Assembly (NCBI RefSeq): GCF_025947365.1
Contig: NZ_CP110012.1
Coordinates: 930,001-994,000, forward strand
Length of the DNA stretch: 64,000 nt
From: Flavobacterium sp. N502540
GTDB taxonomy: Bacteria > Bacteroidota > Bacteroidia > Flavobacteriales > Flavobacteriaceae
Reading direction: 5' to 3'
Under the pieces are notes generated by a model. The model was not told the origin of the DNA, did not search any database, and saw nothing but the letters and a program-made list of their open reading frames with translations. Below, piece by piece: positions 1 to 8,603 of this stretch; position 1 is the first letter of the stretch; each line of letters opens with the position of its first letter. The position numbers and the translations under genes are program-made.

Positions 1-700
1 GACCAGCCTGCATCAAACTATTGAAAGTCCCTGTATCTAACCAAGCTGTTCCTCTACTTAAAATACCAACTTTTAATTTTCCTTTTTCAAGATAAACTTT
101 ATTCACGTCAGTAATTTCGTATTCACCACGTGCGCTAGGTTCAATATTCTTAGCAATCTCTACAACCGAATTATCATAAAAATATAATCCAGGAACTGCA
201 TAATTTGATTTTGGCTCCAAAGGTTTTTCTTCAATAGAAACAGCCTTCTTATTCTCATCAAACTCAACTACTCCATATCTTTCAGGGTCAGAAACATGAT
301 AGGCAAAAACAACGCCTCCTTCAGGATCTGCATTATCTTTTAATAACTGCTGCATATTTGTTCCAAAAAAGATATTATCTCCAAGAACTAATGCCACTTT
401 ATCGTTTCCAATAAAATCTTCTCCAATTACAAAAGCTTGTGCCAAGCCATTTGGATTAGGCTGTTCTGCATAACTAAATCTGCAACCAATGGCACTTCCG
501 TCACCTAAGAGCTTTTTAAAATTTGGCAAATCATGAGGCGTCGAAATTATCAAAATTTCATTAATTCCAGCCATCATCAATGTTGACAAAGGATAATAGA
601 TCATTGGTTTATCGTAAACAGGCATCATCTGCTTGCTCATGGCAAGTGTTAAAGGATGCAAACGGGTTCCGGAGCCTCCTGCTAATATAATTCCTTTCAT
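1..700 (-). CDS. rmlA: Glucose-1-phosphate thymidylyltransferase (RmlA), 3' end cut by window edge
   Basis: First enzyme of dTDP-L-rhamnose synthesis: it joins glucose-1-phosphate and dTTP to give dTDP-glucose. The start codon is at 698-700 and the reading frame stays open to position 1, so about 233 of the usual ~290 residues are present. The N-terminus reads [16 protein letters not shown], the nucleotide-binding signature, followed by the sugar-phosphate transferase motif [12 protein letters not shown]. Further on a VLGDNIFF block (metal/nucleotide site) and an EEKP segment are present. It is the last visible gene of the polysaccharide operon and follows rmlD after a 71-base spacer. RmlA, RmlB, RmlC and RmlD are all found in this window. 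Confidence 0.95.
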   Translation of the reverse strand, partial: MKGIILAGGSGTRLHPLTLAMSKQMMPVYDKPMIYYPLSTLMMAGINEILIISTPHDLPNFKKLLGDGSAIGCRFSYAEQPNPNGLAQAFVIGEDFIGNDKVALVLGDNIFFGTNMQQLLKDNADPEGGVVFAYHVSDPERYGVVEFDENKKAVSIEEKPLEPKSNYAVPGLYFYDNSVVEIAKNIEPSARGEYEITDVNKVYLEKGKLKVGILSRGTAWLDTGTFNSLMQAG

Positions 701-771
701 AAATCTTAATTTTAGATTTTAGATTTTAGATTCTGATTACTCAAAACGCCTAAAATTCTAATGTTAAATTT
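701..771. repeat. rmlD-rmlA spacer with (TTTTAGA)3 heptad repeat
   Basis: Three perfect tandem copies of TTTTAGA lie at 710-730, in a spacer where most neighbouring genes are a few bases apart. Copies of the complementary motif (CTAAAATT near 750) would allow a weak hairpin. Similar 7-base periodic spacers occur near 44904 and 53272. Confidence 0.7.
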
Positions 772-1617
772 TTAGACAAACATTTTTTTTAAACTTTCCT
801 TATAATTTGGTACATCTAAATTATAAAGAGTTTTTATTTTTTCTTTATTCAACAATGAAAAACTTGGACGTTTTGCAGGAGTTGGGTAAGATGACGATGG
901 AATCCCTCCTACTTTACAGTTATAAGCACCAAATTCTTTAATACTTAACGCAAATTCGTACCAGCTAATTTCTCCTTCATTTGAATAATTATAAATTCCC
1001 GGAATCCATTTTGAAGATTCAAGAATATTTATCATTGCCTGAGCTAAATCTGCAGCATAAGTTGGTGAGCCAACCTGATCATTGACCACGTTAATCTCTT
1101 CTCTTTCCTGCATTAAACGCTGCATGGTTTTAACAAAGTTATTTCCAAATTTGCTATAAACCCAAGAAGTTCTAATTACAATTGAATTAGGGCATTCTTT
1201 TATGCAATAATATTCTCCGGCTAATTTACTCTCTCCATAAACATTTATCGGATTCGTTTCTGCCTCTTCATTCAAAGCAATAGATGAAGTTCCATCAAAT
1301 ACATAATCAGTAGACACGTGAATTAACTGTGTACTATTCTCCTTTGCATATTTTGCTATTAACTTTACTGCTTCACAGTTTACAGCAAATGCCAACTCTT
1401 TTTCATTTTCGGCTTTATCTACTGCTGTATAAGCACCGCAATTAAATATAACATCTGGACTAATTTCATTTAGTTGAGACTGCAATAATTCTAGATTATC
1501 TAAAGTCACTTTTGTTCGGTCTGCAAATACCCATTCATATTGAGAATAAGATGTAGATAAAACTAAAAGCTCAGACCCTAATTGTCCTGTTGCACCAGTT
1601 ACAAGAATCTTTTTCAT
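772..1617 (-). CDS. rmlD: dTDP-4-dehydrorhamnose reductase (RmlD)
   Basis: Last step of dTDP-L-rhamnose synthesis: reduction of the 4-keto group of dTDP-4-dehydrorhamnose with NAD(P)H. At 281 residues the length is normal. The N-terminal Rossmann motif is GATGQLGSE (residues 8-16), the STDYVFDG segment holds the catalytic Thr/Ser region, and YGESKLAGE carries the YxxxK catalytic pair. The stop of rmlC overlaps its start by one base at 1617, so the two are very likely translationally coupled. Confidence 0.96.
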   Translation of the reverse strand: MKKILVTGATGQLGSELLVLSTSYSQYEWVFADRTKVTLDNLELLQSQLNEISPDVIFNCGAYTAVDKAENEKELAFAVNCEAVKLIAKYAKENSTQLIHVSTDYVFDGTSSIALNEEAETNPINVYGESKLAGEYYCIKECPNSIVIRTSWVYSKFGNNFVKTMQRLMQEREEINVVNDQVGSPTYAADLAQAMINILESSKWIPGIYNYSNEGEISWYEFALSIKEFGAYNCKVGGIPSSSYPTPAKRPSFSLLNKEKIKTLYNLDVPNYKESLKKMFV

Positions 1618-2165
1618 TAAAATAAACTATTACAATTTTCAATAAAAGGAAGAATTTGATCTTTTTCAGAAACAATGGCTTCTTTTAAATCCATTCCCCA
1701 ATCAATATTTAAAGAAGGGTCGTCAAATTTAATTCCGCCTTCAGAAGCTTTATTATAAAATTGATCACATTTATACATTACTGACGCTGTTTCGCTGACA
1801 ACTGAAAATCCGTGAGCAAATCCTTGAGGTACTAATAATTGTTTTTTATTCTCTGCTGACAATAAAATGCTAAACGATTTCCCAAAAGTTGGAGAATCTT
1901 TTCTTAAATCTACAGCGACATCAATAATTTCACCTTCCAAAACACGAACCAATTTTGTTTGAGCAAACGGAGGGTTCTGATAATGTAAACCTCTCAAAGT
2001 TCCTTTTTTAGAAAAGGACTGATTGTCCTGAACGAACTCAATGTCAATTCCCAAGTCCTCGAATTTAGTTTTACTATAAGATTCAAAAAAGTAACCTCGT
2101 TCATCTCCAAAAATGGTCGGTTCTACAATCACTAAATCTTTTATAAACGTTTCCTCTATTTTCAT
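1617..2165 (-). CDS. rmlC: dTDP-4-dehydrorhamnose 3,5-epimerase (RmlC)
   Basis: Cupin-fold epimerase acting on C3 and C5 of dTDP-4-keto-6-deoxyglucose. It has 182 residues, as is usual. The catalytic histidine is in LRGLHYQ (His61), the second conserved His is in PQGFAHGF (His118), and the substrate arginines around GYFFESY are present. It lies between the aminotransferase at 2191 and rmlD. Its intact active site contrasts with the related cupin at 3326-3751, which has lost both histidines. Confidence 0.96.
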   Translation of the reverse strand: MKIEETFIKDLVIVEPTIFGDERGYFFESYSKTKFEDLGIDIEFVQDNQSFSKKGTLRGLHYQNPPFAQTKLVRVLEGEIIDVAVDLRKDSPTFGKSFSILLSAENKKQLLVPQGFAHGFSVVSETASVMYKCDQFYNKASEGGIKFDDPSLNIDWGMDLKEAIVSEKDQILPFIENCNSLF

Positions 2166-2190
2166 TTTATATTATATACTTTAAACTAAA

Positions 2191-3333
2191 TTAATATTTA
2201 AAAAAAGTAGTAATCACTTCCTCAATTCTATTTTTATTTTCATTTGTAAGATTCGATCCTGAAGGCAAACATAATCCTTTTTCAAACAAATCTTCTGCAA
2301 TTCTACTTCCATAATATGGGTACTTTTCAAAAATAGGCTGTAAATGCATGGGCTTCCAAAGTGGACGGCTTTCAATATTTTCTTTTTCAAAAACCAATCG
2401 CAAACTCTCTCTGTCTATATTACTATCTATATCTGGCTCAATCAAAATGGTATTTAACCAATAATTTGATAAATAATCTTCATCATGAACTTCGAAAAGT
2501 TCAATATTATCAATTGAGCTAAAGATATTTTTATAAAAGTTATGATTTATAACTTTTGATTCAATATTTGCCTCCAAACTTTTCATTTGCCCTAGACCAA
2601 TACCAGCACAAATATTACTCATTCTATAATTGTAGCCTATCTTGCTATGCTGATAATGAACCGCTTTGTCTTTTGACTGAGTTGCATAAAAAATGGCTTG
2701 TTCTTTTGTCTCTTTGGAATTAGAAATTAATGCCCCTCCGTTTGAAGTAGTAATAATTTTGTTACCATTAAAAGATAAAACTCCAAAACTTCCAAAACTT
2801 CCACATTTCTTTCCTTTGTAAGAACTACCAAGGGCTTCAGCACTATCTTCTATAACAGGTATTTCATAACGATCAGCAACAGCATGAACTTCATCAACTT
2901 TATAAGGGGTACCATATAAATGTACTGCAATTATAGCCTTTGGCTTCTTTCCTCTTTTTATACGATCATTTATGGCATTTTCTAAACTCTCGGGACAAAT
3001 ATTCCAGGTATCACTTTCACTATCAATAAAAACAGGTTTTGCACCTTGATATAAGATAGGATTAGCTGATGCCGAAAATGTCATGGTCTGGCAAATTACC
3101 TCATCATCTGATTTAACTCCTAATAAAATCAATGCCAAATGAATTGCCGACGTCCCTGAGTTTAATGCTGCAACAAACGATTCATTTTTATAATAATTTT
3201 CAAGTTTATACTCGAATTCTTCAACATTAGGTCCTCCGGAAGTTATCCAATTTGTCTGTAATGCTTTTTGAATATATTCATTCTCAAAGCCTGTCTGTTG
3301 TGATAATGATAAATAAATCCTCTCTTTATCCAT
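2191..3333 (-). CDS. DegT/DnrJ/EryC1/StrS-family sugar aminotransferase
   Basis: PLP-dependent enzyme that converts a nucleotide-linked keto-sugar to an amino-sugar. Family features are the N-terminal NWITSGGPNVEEFE segment, the EDSAEALGSSYKGKKCG block that binds PLP, and the Schiff-base lysine in SFNGNKIITTSNGG. The 380 residues match the family length. Its start overlaps the end of the cupin gene at 3326-3333. The substrate cannot be read from sequence; a 4-keto UDP- or dTDP-sugar is likely. It is clearly separate from the LegC aminotransferase at 26100, with which it shares only the family motifs. Confidence 0.85.
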   Translation of the reverse strand: MDKERIYLSLSQQTGFENEYIQKALQTNWITSGGPNVEEFEYKLENYYKNESFVAALNSGTSAIHLALILLGVKSDDEVICQTMTFSASANPILYQGAKPVFIDSESDTWNICPESLENAINDRIKRGKKPKAIIAVHLYGTPYKVDEVHAVADRYEIPVIEDSAEALGSSYKGKKCGSFGSFGVLSFNGNKIITTSNGGALISNSKETKEQAIFYATQSKDKAVHYQHSKIGYNYRMSNICAGIGLGQMKSLEANIESKVINHNFYKNIFSSIDNIELFEVHDEDYLSNYWLNTILIEPDIDSNIDRESLRLVFEKENIESRPLWKPMHLQPIFEKYPYYGSRIAEDLFEKGLCLPSGSNLTNENKNRIEEVITTFFKY

Positions 3334-3751
3334 CTATTGACCAATAATTCGAAGGATAACGAACATCGTCCTCACTTACACCAGATAGTGGTAAACTGGC
3401 AAAAGACATTAGTTTTGAACCTGCTTCTAAGGATTCGATAGCATTTGCGTAACCTGCTGGGATATGAACTATTTTACTATCAGATTCAGAGACAAAAACG
3501 GTCTCAATTAATAAATCTTTAGAAGGATTCTCCCAGTTATCAATTTTAATAAAATGAATATTGAAAGATCCATTTAGGCAATAAAAATTTTTAGAATCTA
3601 ATTTATGTCCTTGCCAGGCACGAATTGGATTTTCAGAGGAATTACTAATGATGTAAAATCTCTCTATACCTACAAAACTAAAATCATTTACATATGAAAT
3701 AGTTCCGCGATGATCTGAAAAACTACCGCCTTCAATTATCTTTGGAATCAT
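3326..3751 (-). CDS. RmlC/WxcM-like sugar cupin lacking the usual catalytic histidines
   Basis: A 141-residue single-domain cupin of the dTDP-sugar epimerase/ketoisomerase type. It shows SDHRGTISYVND at the N-terminus and an IPAGYANAIESLEAGSKLM strand pair near residues 98-115. Where RmlC has LRGLHYQ and QdtA/FdtA have RGFHAHK, this protein has RAWQGHK, with Gln47 in place of the catalytic His. Where RmlC has GFAHGF it has GYANAI, with Asn103 in place of His. It overlaps the aminotransferase and the WecA-like gene (four bases). It may use different chemistry or play a binding role; the function is not settled. Confidence 0.7.
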   Translation of the reverse strand: MIPKIIEGGSFSDHRGTISYVNDFSFVGIERFYIISNSSENPIRAWQGHKLDSKNFYCLNGSFNIHFIKIDNWENPSKDLLIETVFVSESDSKIVHIPAGYANAIESLEAGSKLMSFASLPLSGVSEDDVRYPSNYWSIDG

Positions 3752-4713
3752 ATAGTAGCTTTCAAATTACTTTTACTCAACAAGTAAAATTTCAAAGTAT
3801 ATATCAGAAGTAGTGGTACAATTATAATCACAAATAAAACTACATCTTCTACTTTTTGGTATAAACCAATAACCAAAGCAGAAACTAGTAATTGAGTAAC
3901 CGCATAAATTGCAGCAACAATTCTATGCTGAACCTTATATTCGTTACTCAAAACCTGATACAAATGCAAACGATGTGCTTCAAATATATTTTGCTTTAAA
4001 TACAATCTATGCAAAATTGTACAGATAGCATCAACTCCATAAACAGCTAAAAAAAGAAGCCAAATAACTGAACTTGTGCTTAGAATAAGCTTTAATACTA
4101 AATAAATTACCCAGAATGCTATTGCAATACTTCCTACATCACCTGCGAAGCATTTTGCTTTCTTTCTATAATTAAAAAATAAAAAAACTAAACTCGCTAT
4201 TATTGCATATTTTATAAAAGTTGCATCTGTAAAAAGCTGAACCTTCGTATTTACATACAATAGTGCTCCCATTACAGATAAAGTATAAAGTCCGGTTATC
4301 CCGTTTATACCATCCATAAAATTATAAGCATTAATTAGCCCTATGGATAAAATATAAGCTATTATGATTCCAAAAGGATGAACAGAACTAAAAAGCCCAA
4401 TTTCGAGAAAAATTAAAGTTATTGCTAAAAATTGAACAGATATTCTAATTTTATTTGATAAACTCTGAATATCATCCCAAAAGCTAACTAAACTAACCAA
4501 GGTAATTCCGACAAAGAAAGAGTAATTATTATTAACATTCTGAACAAAATAAAGCAGAGCAGAAAACCAAAAAATAATCCCACCTCCTCGCAATGTTATT
4601 TCTGTATGAGAACTTCTTTGATTAGGCTTGTCAATTATATTAAAACGATCTGCAACTTTGAAATAAAGTAGCATTATGATCATTAAAAGAATTCCCAGAA
4701 TTGTATATTCCAT
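3748..4713 (-). CDS. WecA/MraY-family undecaprenyl-phosphate glycosyl-1-phosphate transferase
   Basis: Polytopic inner-membrane enzyme that probably starts repeat-unit assembly by placing a HexNAc-1-phosphate on undecaprenyl phosphate. The 321-residue protein is almost entirely hydrophobic helices. Family motifs are RGGGIIFW near the N-terminus, NAYNFMDGINGITG (the DxxN catalytic loop), CFAGDVGSIA, and the HRLHLYQ histidine loop near residues 246-252. It overlaps both neighbours by a few bases. The next gene is a short-chain epimerase/reductase, a pairing also seen for WbpL and WbpV in O-antigen loci. Donor sugar is unknown. Confidence 0.9.
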   Translation of the reverse strand: MEYTILGILLMIIMLLYFKVADRFNIIDKPNQRSSHTEITLRGGGIIFWFSALLYFVQNVNNNYSFFVGITLVSLVSFWDDIQSLSNKIRISVQFLAITLIFLEIGLFSSVHPFGIIIAYILSIGLINAYNFMDGINGITGLYTLSVMGALLYVNTKVQLFTDATFIKYAIIASLVFLFFNYRKKAKCFAGDVGSIAIAFWVIYLVLKLILSTSSVIWLLFLAVYGVDAICTILHRLYLKQNIFEAHRLHLYQVLSNEYKVQHRIVAAIYAVTQLLVSALVIGLYQKVEDVVLFVIIIVPLLLIYTLKFYLLSKSNLKATI

Positions 4714-5612
4714 TATTTACTTATAAAACTTTTTATTGTTTTTTGTAATCCCTGTTCAGCTGAAACAGGAAGTTTCTCAATTCCAATAGCTGATTTAATT
4801 TTTTCATTTGAAACCATATAGTTTTCCGTTAATTTCTGAATAGTTTCTGAATTTAAAGGAAAATTAATGATGTCTCCAATTTTAGCAATTCCATTTATAA
4901 TTGGTTTTGGAATTGAAATCGATCTATTGTTTCTTTTTAAAGTCAAAGATATAATTTTAACCAAATCATTTGTAGATACAACATCATCATCCGCAAAATT
5001 GTAAATTCCAGAAGCAATATTTCTATTTTCTAAGATTTCTTTGATCATATAGTTAAGGTTATCAATACCAAGAAACGATCTCTTATTTTCAAAAGCCGCT
5101 AAAGGATATGGAATTCCTTTTTTTACCACACTATAAAGTAAATTTAAATTCCCCTTATTTCCCGGACCGTGAATCATACAGGGTCTAATAATAAAGACCC
5201 TTTTATTCATTGGAATTTCTTTAGATAAAATATACTCTTCCGCTAGTAACTTAGATTTACCATAGGGTGTTATTGGGTTTCCGACAACCTCTTCATTTAA
5301 AACATTAGAAACCTCATCAGCAACAGCTTTTACACTACTGAAATAAATAAAATCTTGAACTTCACTTTGTAGAAAAGCATCAAACAAATCTTTAGTTAAA
5401 TCTGTATTAATTTTAAAATACTCCGAAGTATCACTAGTTTTTTTAGTATCATGAGCTTTACCTGCCAGATGTATAATTACATCTCCTGCCAAAGATCCCT
5501 TCCAAGTCGAATTTCTTAAAGAAATGGAATCTACTTTATGTGAATTTTCACTTAAATAATGAGAAAGGTTTTGTCCAACAAAACCGGAAGCTCCGGTAAC
5601 AATAATTTTCAT
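4713..5612 (-). CDS. NAD-dependent sugar epimerase/reductase (extended SDR, WbpV-like)
   Basis: A 299-residue extended short-chain dehydrogenase. The NAD site is GASGFVGQ (residues 7-14), HLAGKAHD is the conserved core strand, FSSVKAV carries the catalytic Ser, and YGKSKLLAEE gives the YxxxK pair. It shares one base with the downstream WecA-like transferase. In other loci this pair works on UDP-HexNAc derivatives (for example reduction to UDP-QuiNAc) ahead of the initiating transferase; that role here is inference. No membrane segment is seen. Confidence 0.75.
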   Translation of the reverse strand: MKIIVTGASGFVGQNLSHYLSENSHKVDSISLRNSTWKGSLAGDVIIHLAGKAHDTKKTSDTSEYFKINTDLTKDLFDAFLQSEVQDFIYFSSVKAVADEVSNVLNEEVVGNPITPYGKSKLLAEEYILSKEIPMNKRVFIIRPCMIHGPGNKGNLNLLYSVVKKGIPYPLAAFENKRSFLGIDNLNYMIKEILENRNIASGIYNFADDDVVSTNDLVKIISLTLKRNNRSISIPKPIINGIAKIGDIINFPLNSETIQKLTENYMVSNEKIKSAIGIEKLPVSAEQGLQKTIKSFISK

Positions 5613-5628
5613 TATAACTTAGTATAAA

Positions 5629-6783
5629 TTATTTCAGTAAAGATTTATAAAATTCATTTTGAAATGAATAGATCGCATCAGCAGAAAAATATTTTATAAC
5701 CCTCTCTCTTGCATTTATCTTTAATTCGTTTAAATATTCTTTGTCCTTATACAGCATAATCATTGCTTCAGAGAATTTATCGGTATCTTTCAACGGAACC
5801 AACAAACCTGAATATTTATTTTCAATCGAGTCTGATAAACCAACAATATCAAATCCGATCGATGGAACCTCAAGTGCCGCCGCTTCAATTACAATTGTTC
5901 CAAATCCTTCACTGCTACTTGGCAAACATAAAACATCACTAATTGCGAGATATTTTTCATGATTTTTCACAATACCTAAACTTATAATTTTATTAGATAT
6001 TTGCTTATTCTCTGCTAATAAACCATCCAAATAACCATCTGACTCATCAGGACCTATAAAAAGCAGTTTCACATTTGGTAAATATGCAACTTTTGCAAAA
6101 CTTTCGATTAACTCTTTTATCCCTTTTACAATCGATTTTCTTGCCAAAAACACATAGACAAAATCATTTTCATCAATTCCTAATTCAGACCGCAGGACAT
6201 TTTTTTCTTTAACAATATCCAGATCAAATACATCTAAATTAACTCCCGATAAAGACCCTTTTCCTAAATACTGTATAGGAGCCCCTTTAACTAAAAATCC
6301 ATTTTCAGCCAAAAAATTAGATTGTGATTGACTATCTGTAAGACATATAGTCGCCACTTTAAAAATTAATTTATCAATTAATCTATAAAATTTTCTGGAA
6401 AAACCTTTCTTTGTTGCCCATACTTGCCCGGTAAAGGTGTGAATTCTAATAGGAACAAAGGAAAACAACCCGGCTATAGGTGACAATAAACCTGCTTTTG
6501 GCATTATTGAATGAATTATTTCAGGTCTTATCCTAATGCAAATAAAAACTAACTTTAGCAACGCTTTAATATCGTAAAAGACAGAAGTCTTTCTTACTAT
6601 CTCATTATCTATAAACGTTACATATGGATATTGATCTTTGTATCGGCTTACTCCATTTCCAACAATAAACAATTCATAATCATTCTTCGATCTTTCAATA
6701 AAATTACCCAAATGCCATGGAACTACCTCGGCTTGCGTAACGACTCTTAATAATTTAATCTTTCGATTAAAATTATTCTTCAT
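5629..6783 (-). CDS. Glycosyltransferase family 4 (GT-B)
   Basis: A 384-residue retaining glycosyltransferase. The C-terminal nucleotide-sugar domain shows FLARKSIVKGIKELIESF and the EX7E motif in LPSSSEGFGTIVIEAAALEVP (near residues 287-307). The N-terminal domain contains IIHSIMPKAGLL and THTFTG-like acceptor-side strands. There is no signal peptide or membrane helix, which fits work at the cytoplasmic face of the inner membrane. Donor and acceptor are unknown. It is preceded by two GT2 enzymes in the same transcript. Confidence 0.88.
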   Translation of the reverse strand: MKNNFNRKIKLLRVVTQAEVVPWHLGNFIERSKNDYELFIVGNGVSRYKDQYPYVTFIDNEIVRKTSVFYDIKALLKLVFICIRIRPEIIHSIMPKAGLLSPIAGLFSFVPIRIHTFTGQVWATKKGFSRKFYRLIDKLIFKVATICLTDSQSQSNFLAENGFLVKGAPIQYLGKGSLSGVNLDVFDLDIVKEKNVLRSELGIDENDFVYVFLARKSIVKGIKELIESFAKVAYLPNVKLLFIGPDESDGYLDGLLAENKQISNKIISLGIVKNHEKYLAISDVLCLPSSSEGFGTIVIEAAALEVPSIGFDIVGLSDSIENKYSGLLVPLKDTDKFSEAMIMLYKDKEYLNELKINARERVIKYFSADAIYSFQNEFYKSLLK

Positions 6784-6803
6784 ATTATAGATATTTTTAG
6801 TTT

Positions 6804-7679
6804 TTATTGTATTAACGAATTTTTTATTTGACTTGTTATTTTCATTAACTCGTTTTTTTCTTCATTTGTAAGTGAATTATTCCTTCTTCTTGTAATATAA
6901 TCATGAATATTTAAAAATCCAGCTAATTTTATAATGAACGTTTTTAAATATGTTTTCAAAAGTTCTTTCTTAAGCTCCTTTTTTGAAAAAATTTCAGGAC
7001 CATAGACTTTCAAAATTTCTCTGACAGTTTTAACACTTTGCACATAATTTCGAACATTCACTTTCCCTTCTCTTACAATATACAGGGGCTCTTTTACTCT
7101 TTCAAATTTAGAATATTTATAAGTTCTCAGCCACAATTCTCTATCTTCGGCACGAACATATACTTCATCGTATTTATTTTTTATAAACCACTCTTTTTTC
7201 CCAATAATACTAGCGTGTAAAAGCATCGCATTGTTGATAATAAATTTTTCATCATATTGAATTGGAACCAGCCCTCTAATTCCCAAAGGCATACCAACTT
7301 CATCTATTGAATATGCTCCTGTATCAACCAAATCAACGTCCGGATTTAACAAAAACATCTTCATTTGCTTCTCAATACGTTCGGGATGCATCAAATCATC
7401 TCCATCCATTCTGGCAATGTATTCTCCACTCACTAAAGATACCGCTTGATTTAGTCTAAAGACTAAACCCCGATTACTTCCATCATTAACTACCTTAACT
7501 CTTTTATCTTTAATACTATTTGCGATTTCTAAACTTTTATCTTTAGAACCGTCATTCAATAATATAAGTTCCCAATTTTGATATGTTTGAATAAATACAG
7601 ACTTAACTGCATCTAGTAAAGTAGTTTCATTATTATAAAAAGGAATTACTATACTTACTAAAGGTTCGTTCATGAGCAT
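6804..7679 (-). CDS. Glycosyltransferase family 2 (GT-A)
   Basis: A 291-residue inverting glycosyltransferase. N-terminal VSIVIPFYNNE is followed by LLNDGSKDKS and the metal-binding RMDGDDLMHPERI (DxD-type, near residue 92). The remaining C-terminal part is basic and predicted cytoplasmic. The start used gives MLMNEPL; an alternative Met two codons on (7673) fits equally well. It begins two bases after the stop of the GT2 gene upstream. The linkage it forms is unknown. Confidence 0.88.
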   Translation of the reverse strand: MLMNEPLVSIVIPFYNNETTLLDAVKSVFIQTYQNWELILLNDGSKDKSLEIANSIKDKRVKVVNDGSNRGLVFRLNQAVSLVSGEYIARMDGDDLMHPERIEKQMKMFLLNPDVDLVDTGAYSIDEVGMPLGIRGLVPIQYDEKFIINNAMLLHASIIGKKEWFIKNKYDEVYVRAEDRELWLRTYKYSKFERVKEPLYIVREGKVNVRNYVQSVKTVREILKVYGPEIFSKKELKKELLKTYLKTFIIKLAGFLNIHDYITRRRNNSLTNEEKNELMKITSQIKNSLIQ

Positions 7680-7680
7680 T

Positions 7681-8574
7681 TTATTTTATTACTTTTTTAA
7701 TCCCTTTTAGCAGCATATTTATTGATCGCATTTTTATGGGAATTGATCCGTAAGAAAGAGACTTTAATAATGATCCGAAAGCTCTCTTAGGTTCTGAATT
7801 ATTAACCAATATCCAACCTGTCTGGTAATTTAGAGCTGCTATTATCTTACTCTTAAAATGGGCATTATCACTTTGTTCTATAAATTCCGAGTAAAGTGCC
7901 TTAAATCTGTCGATTTGTCTTTGGTCGTGCAGTGTTAAATTATCGTCTCCTATAAAATAAAAGCCTAAAGCTTTTGGAAGATACCTGAAGCGAGCCTTTA
8001 ATTTGGCAACCCTTATCCATAAATGGTAATCCTCAAGACCAATTATAGCTTTATTAGTGCTAAATCCCTTTGCTTCCAACAGAAATGATTTTCGTATAAA
8101 TGTAGATGACGTTGGAATTGCATTGAGATTACAAAGTAAATCCTTATAGGGATTTTTTTCTTTTAAAATTCTGGAAGTATTGATTCTAATAACCTTTCCA
8201 TTTTGAATTACATTTAGATCATGATATAAAAAATCAAATTCATCTAAATTTAATTTAGAAAGAAACTCTAATCTGTTTTCCGTATACCAATCATCAGAAT
8301 CTAGAAAACAAATCCAATCTGCCTGCGAATTCTCGATTCCGATATTTCTTGGACCTGCAGGTCCTCCAGTATTTTCATTATAAAAATATTTCAAGGATAA
8401 ATTATCCCGAAAACTTTCTACTATATCTTTTGTATGATCTGTCGAACCATCATCACAAACTAAAACTTCAAAATTTTTATATGTTTGATTTGCAAGAGAA
8501 TTTAAACATCTTTTTAAATCATCTGCCCTATTGTGCGTGGGGATTACAATTGTAAATAAATACTGACTATCCAT
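7681..8574 (-). CDS. Glycosyltransferase family 2 (GT-A)
   Basis: A 297-residue GT-A enzyme. It opens with FTIVIPTHNRADDL, followed by VCDDGSTDHTKD and the DxD motif in ICFLDSDDWYTENR (near residue 93). GLEDYHLWIRVAK near the middle is the acceptor/catalytic acidic segment often seen in this family. The C-terminus is basic without membrane helices. It sits directly downstream of the putative polymerase. Its sugar specificity is unknown. Confidence 0.88.
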   Translation of the reverse strand: MDSQYLFTIVIPTHNRADDLKRCLNSLANQTYKNFEVLVCDDGSTDHTKDIVESFRDNLSLKYFYNENTGGPAGPRNIGIENSQADWICFLDSDDWYTENRLEFLSKLNLDEFDFLYHDLNVIQNGKVIRINTSRILKEKNPYKDLLCNLNAIPTSSTFIRKSFLLEAKGFSTNKAIIGLEDYHLWIRVAKLKARFRYLPKALGFYFIGDDNLTLHDQRQIDRFKALYSEFIEQSDNAHFKSKIIAALNYQTGWILVNNSEPKRAFGSLLKSLSYGSIPIKMRSINMLLKGIKKVIK

Positions 8575-8603
8575 TAAGTTTGTTAAATCTTTTTTTTATT
8601 AAA

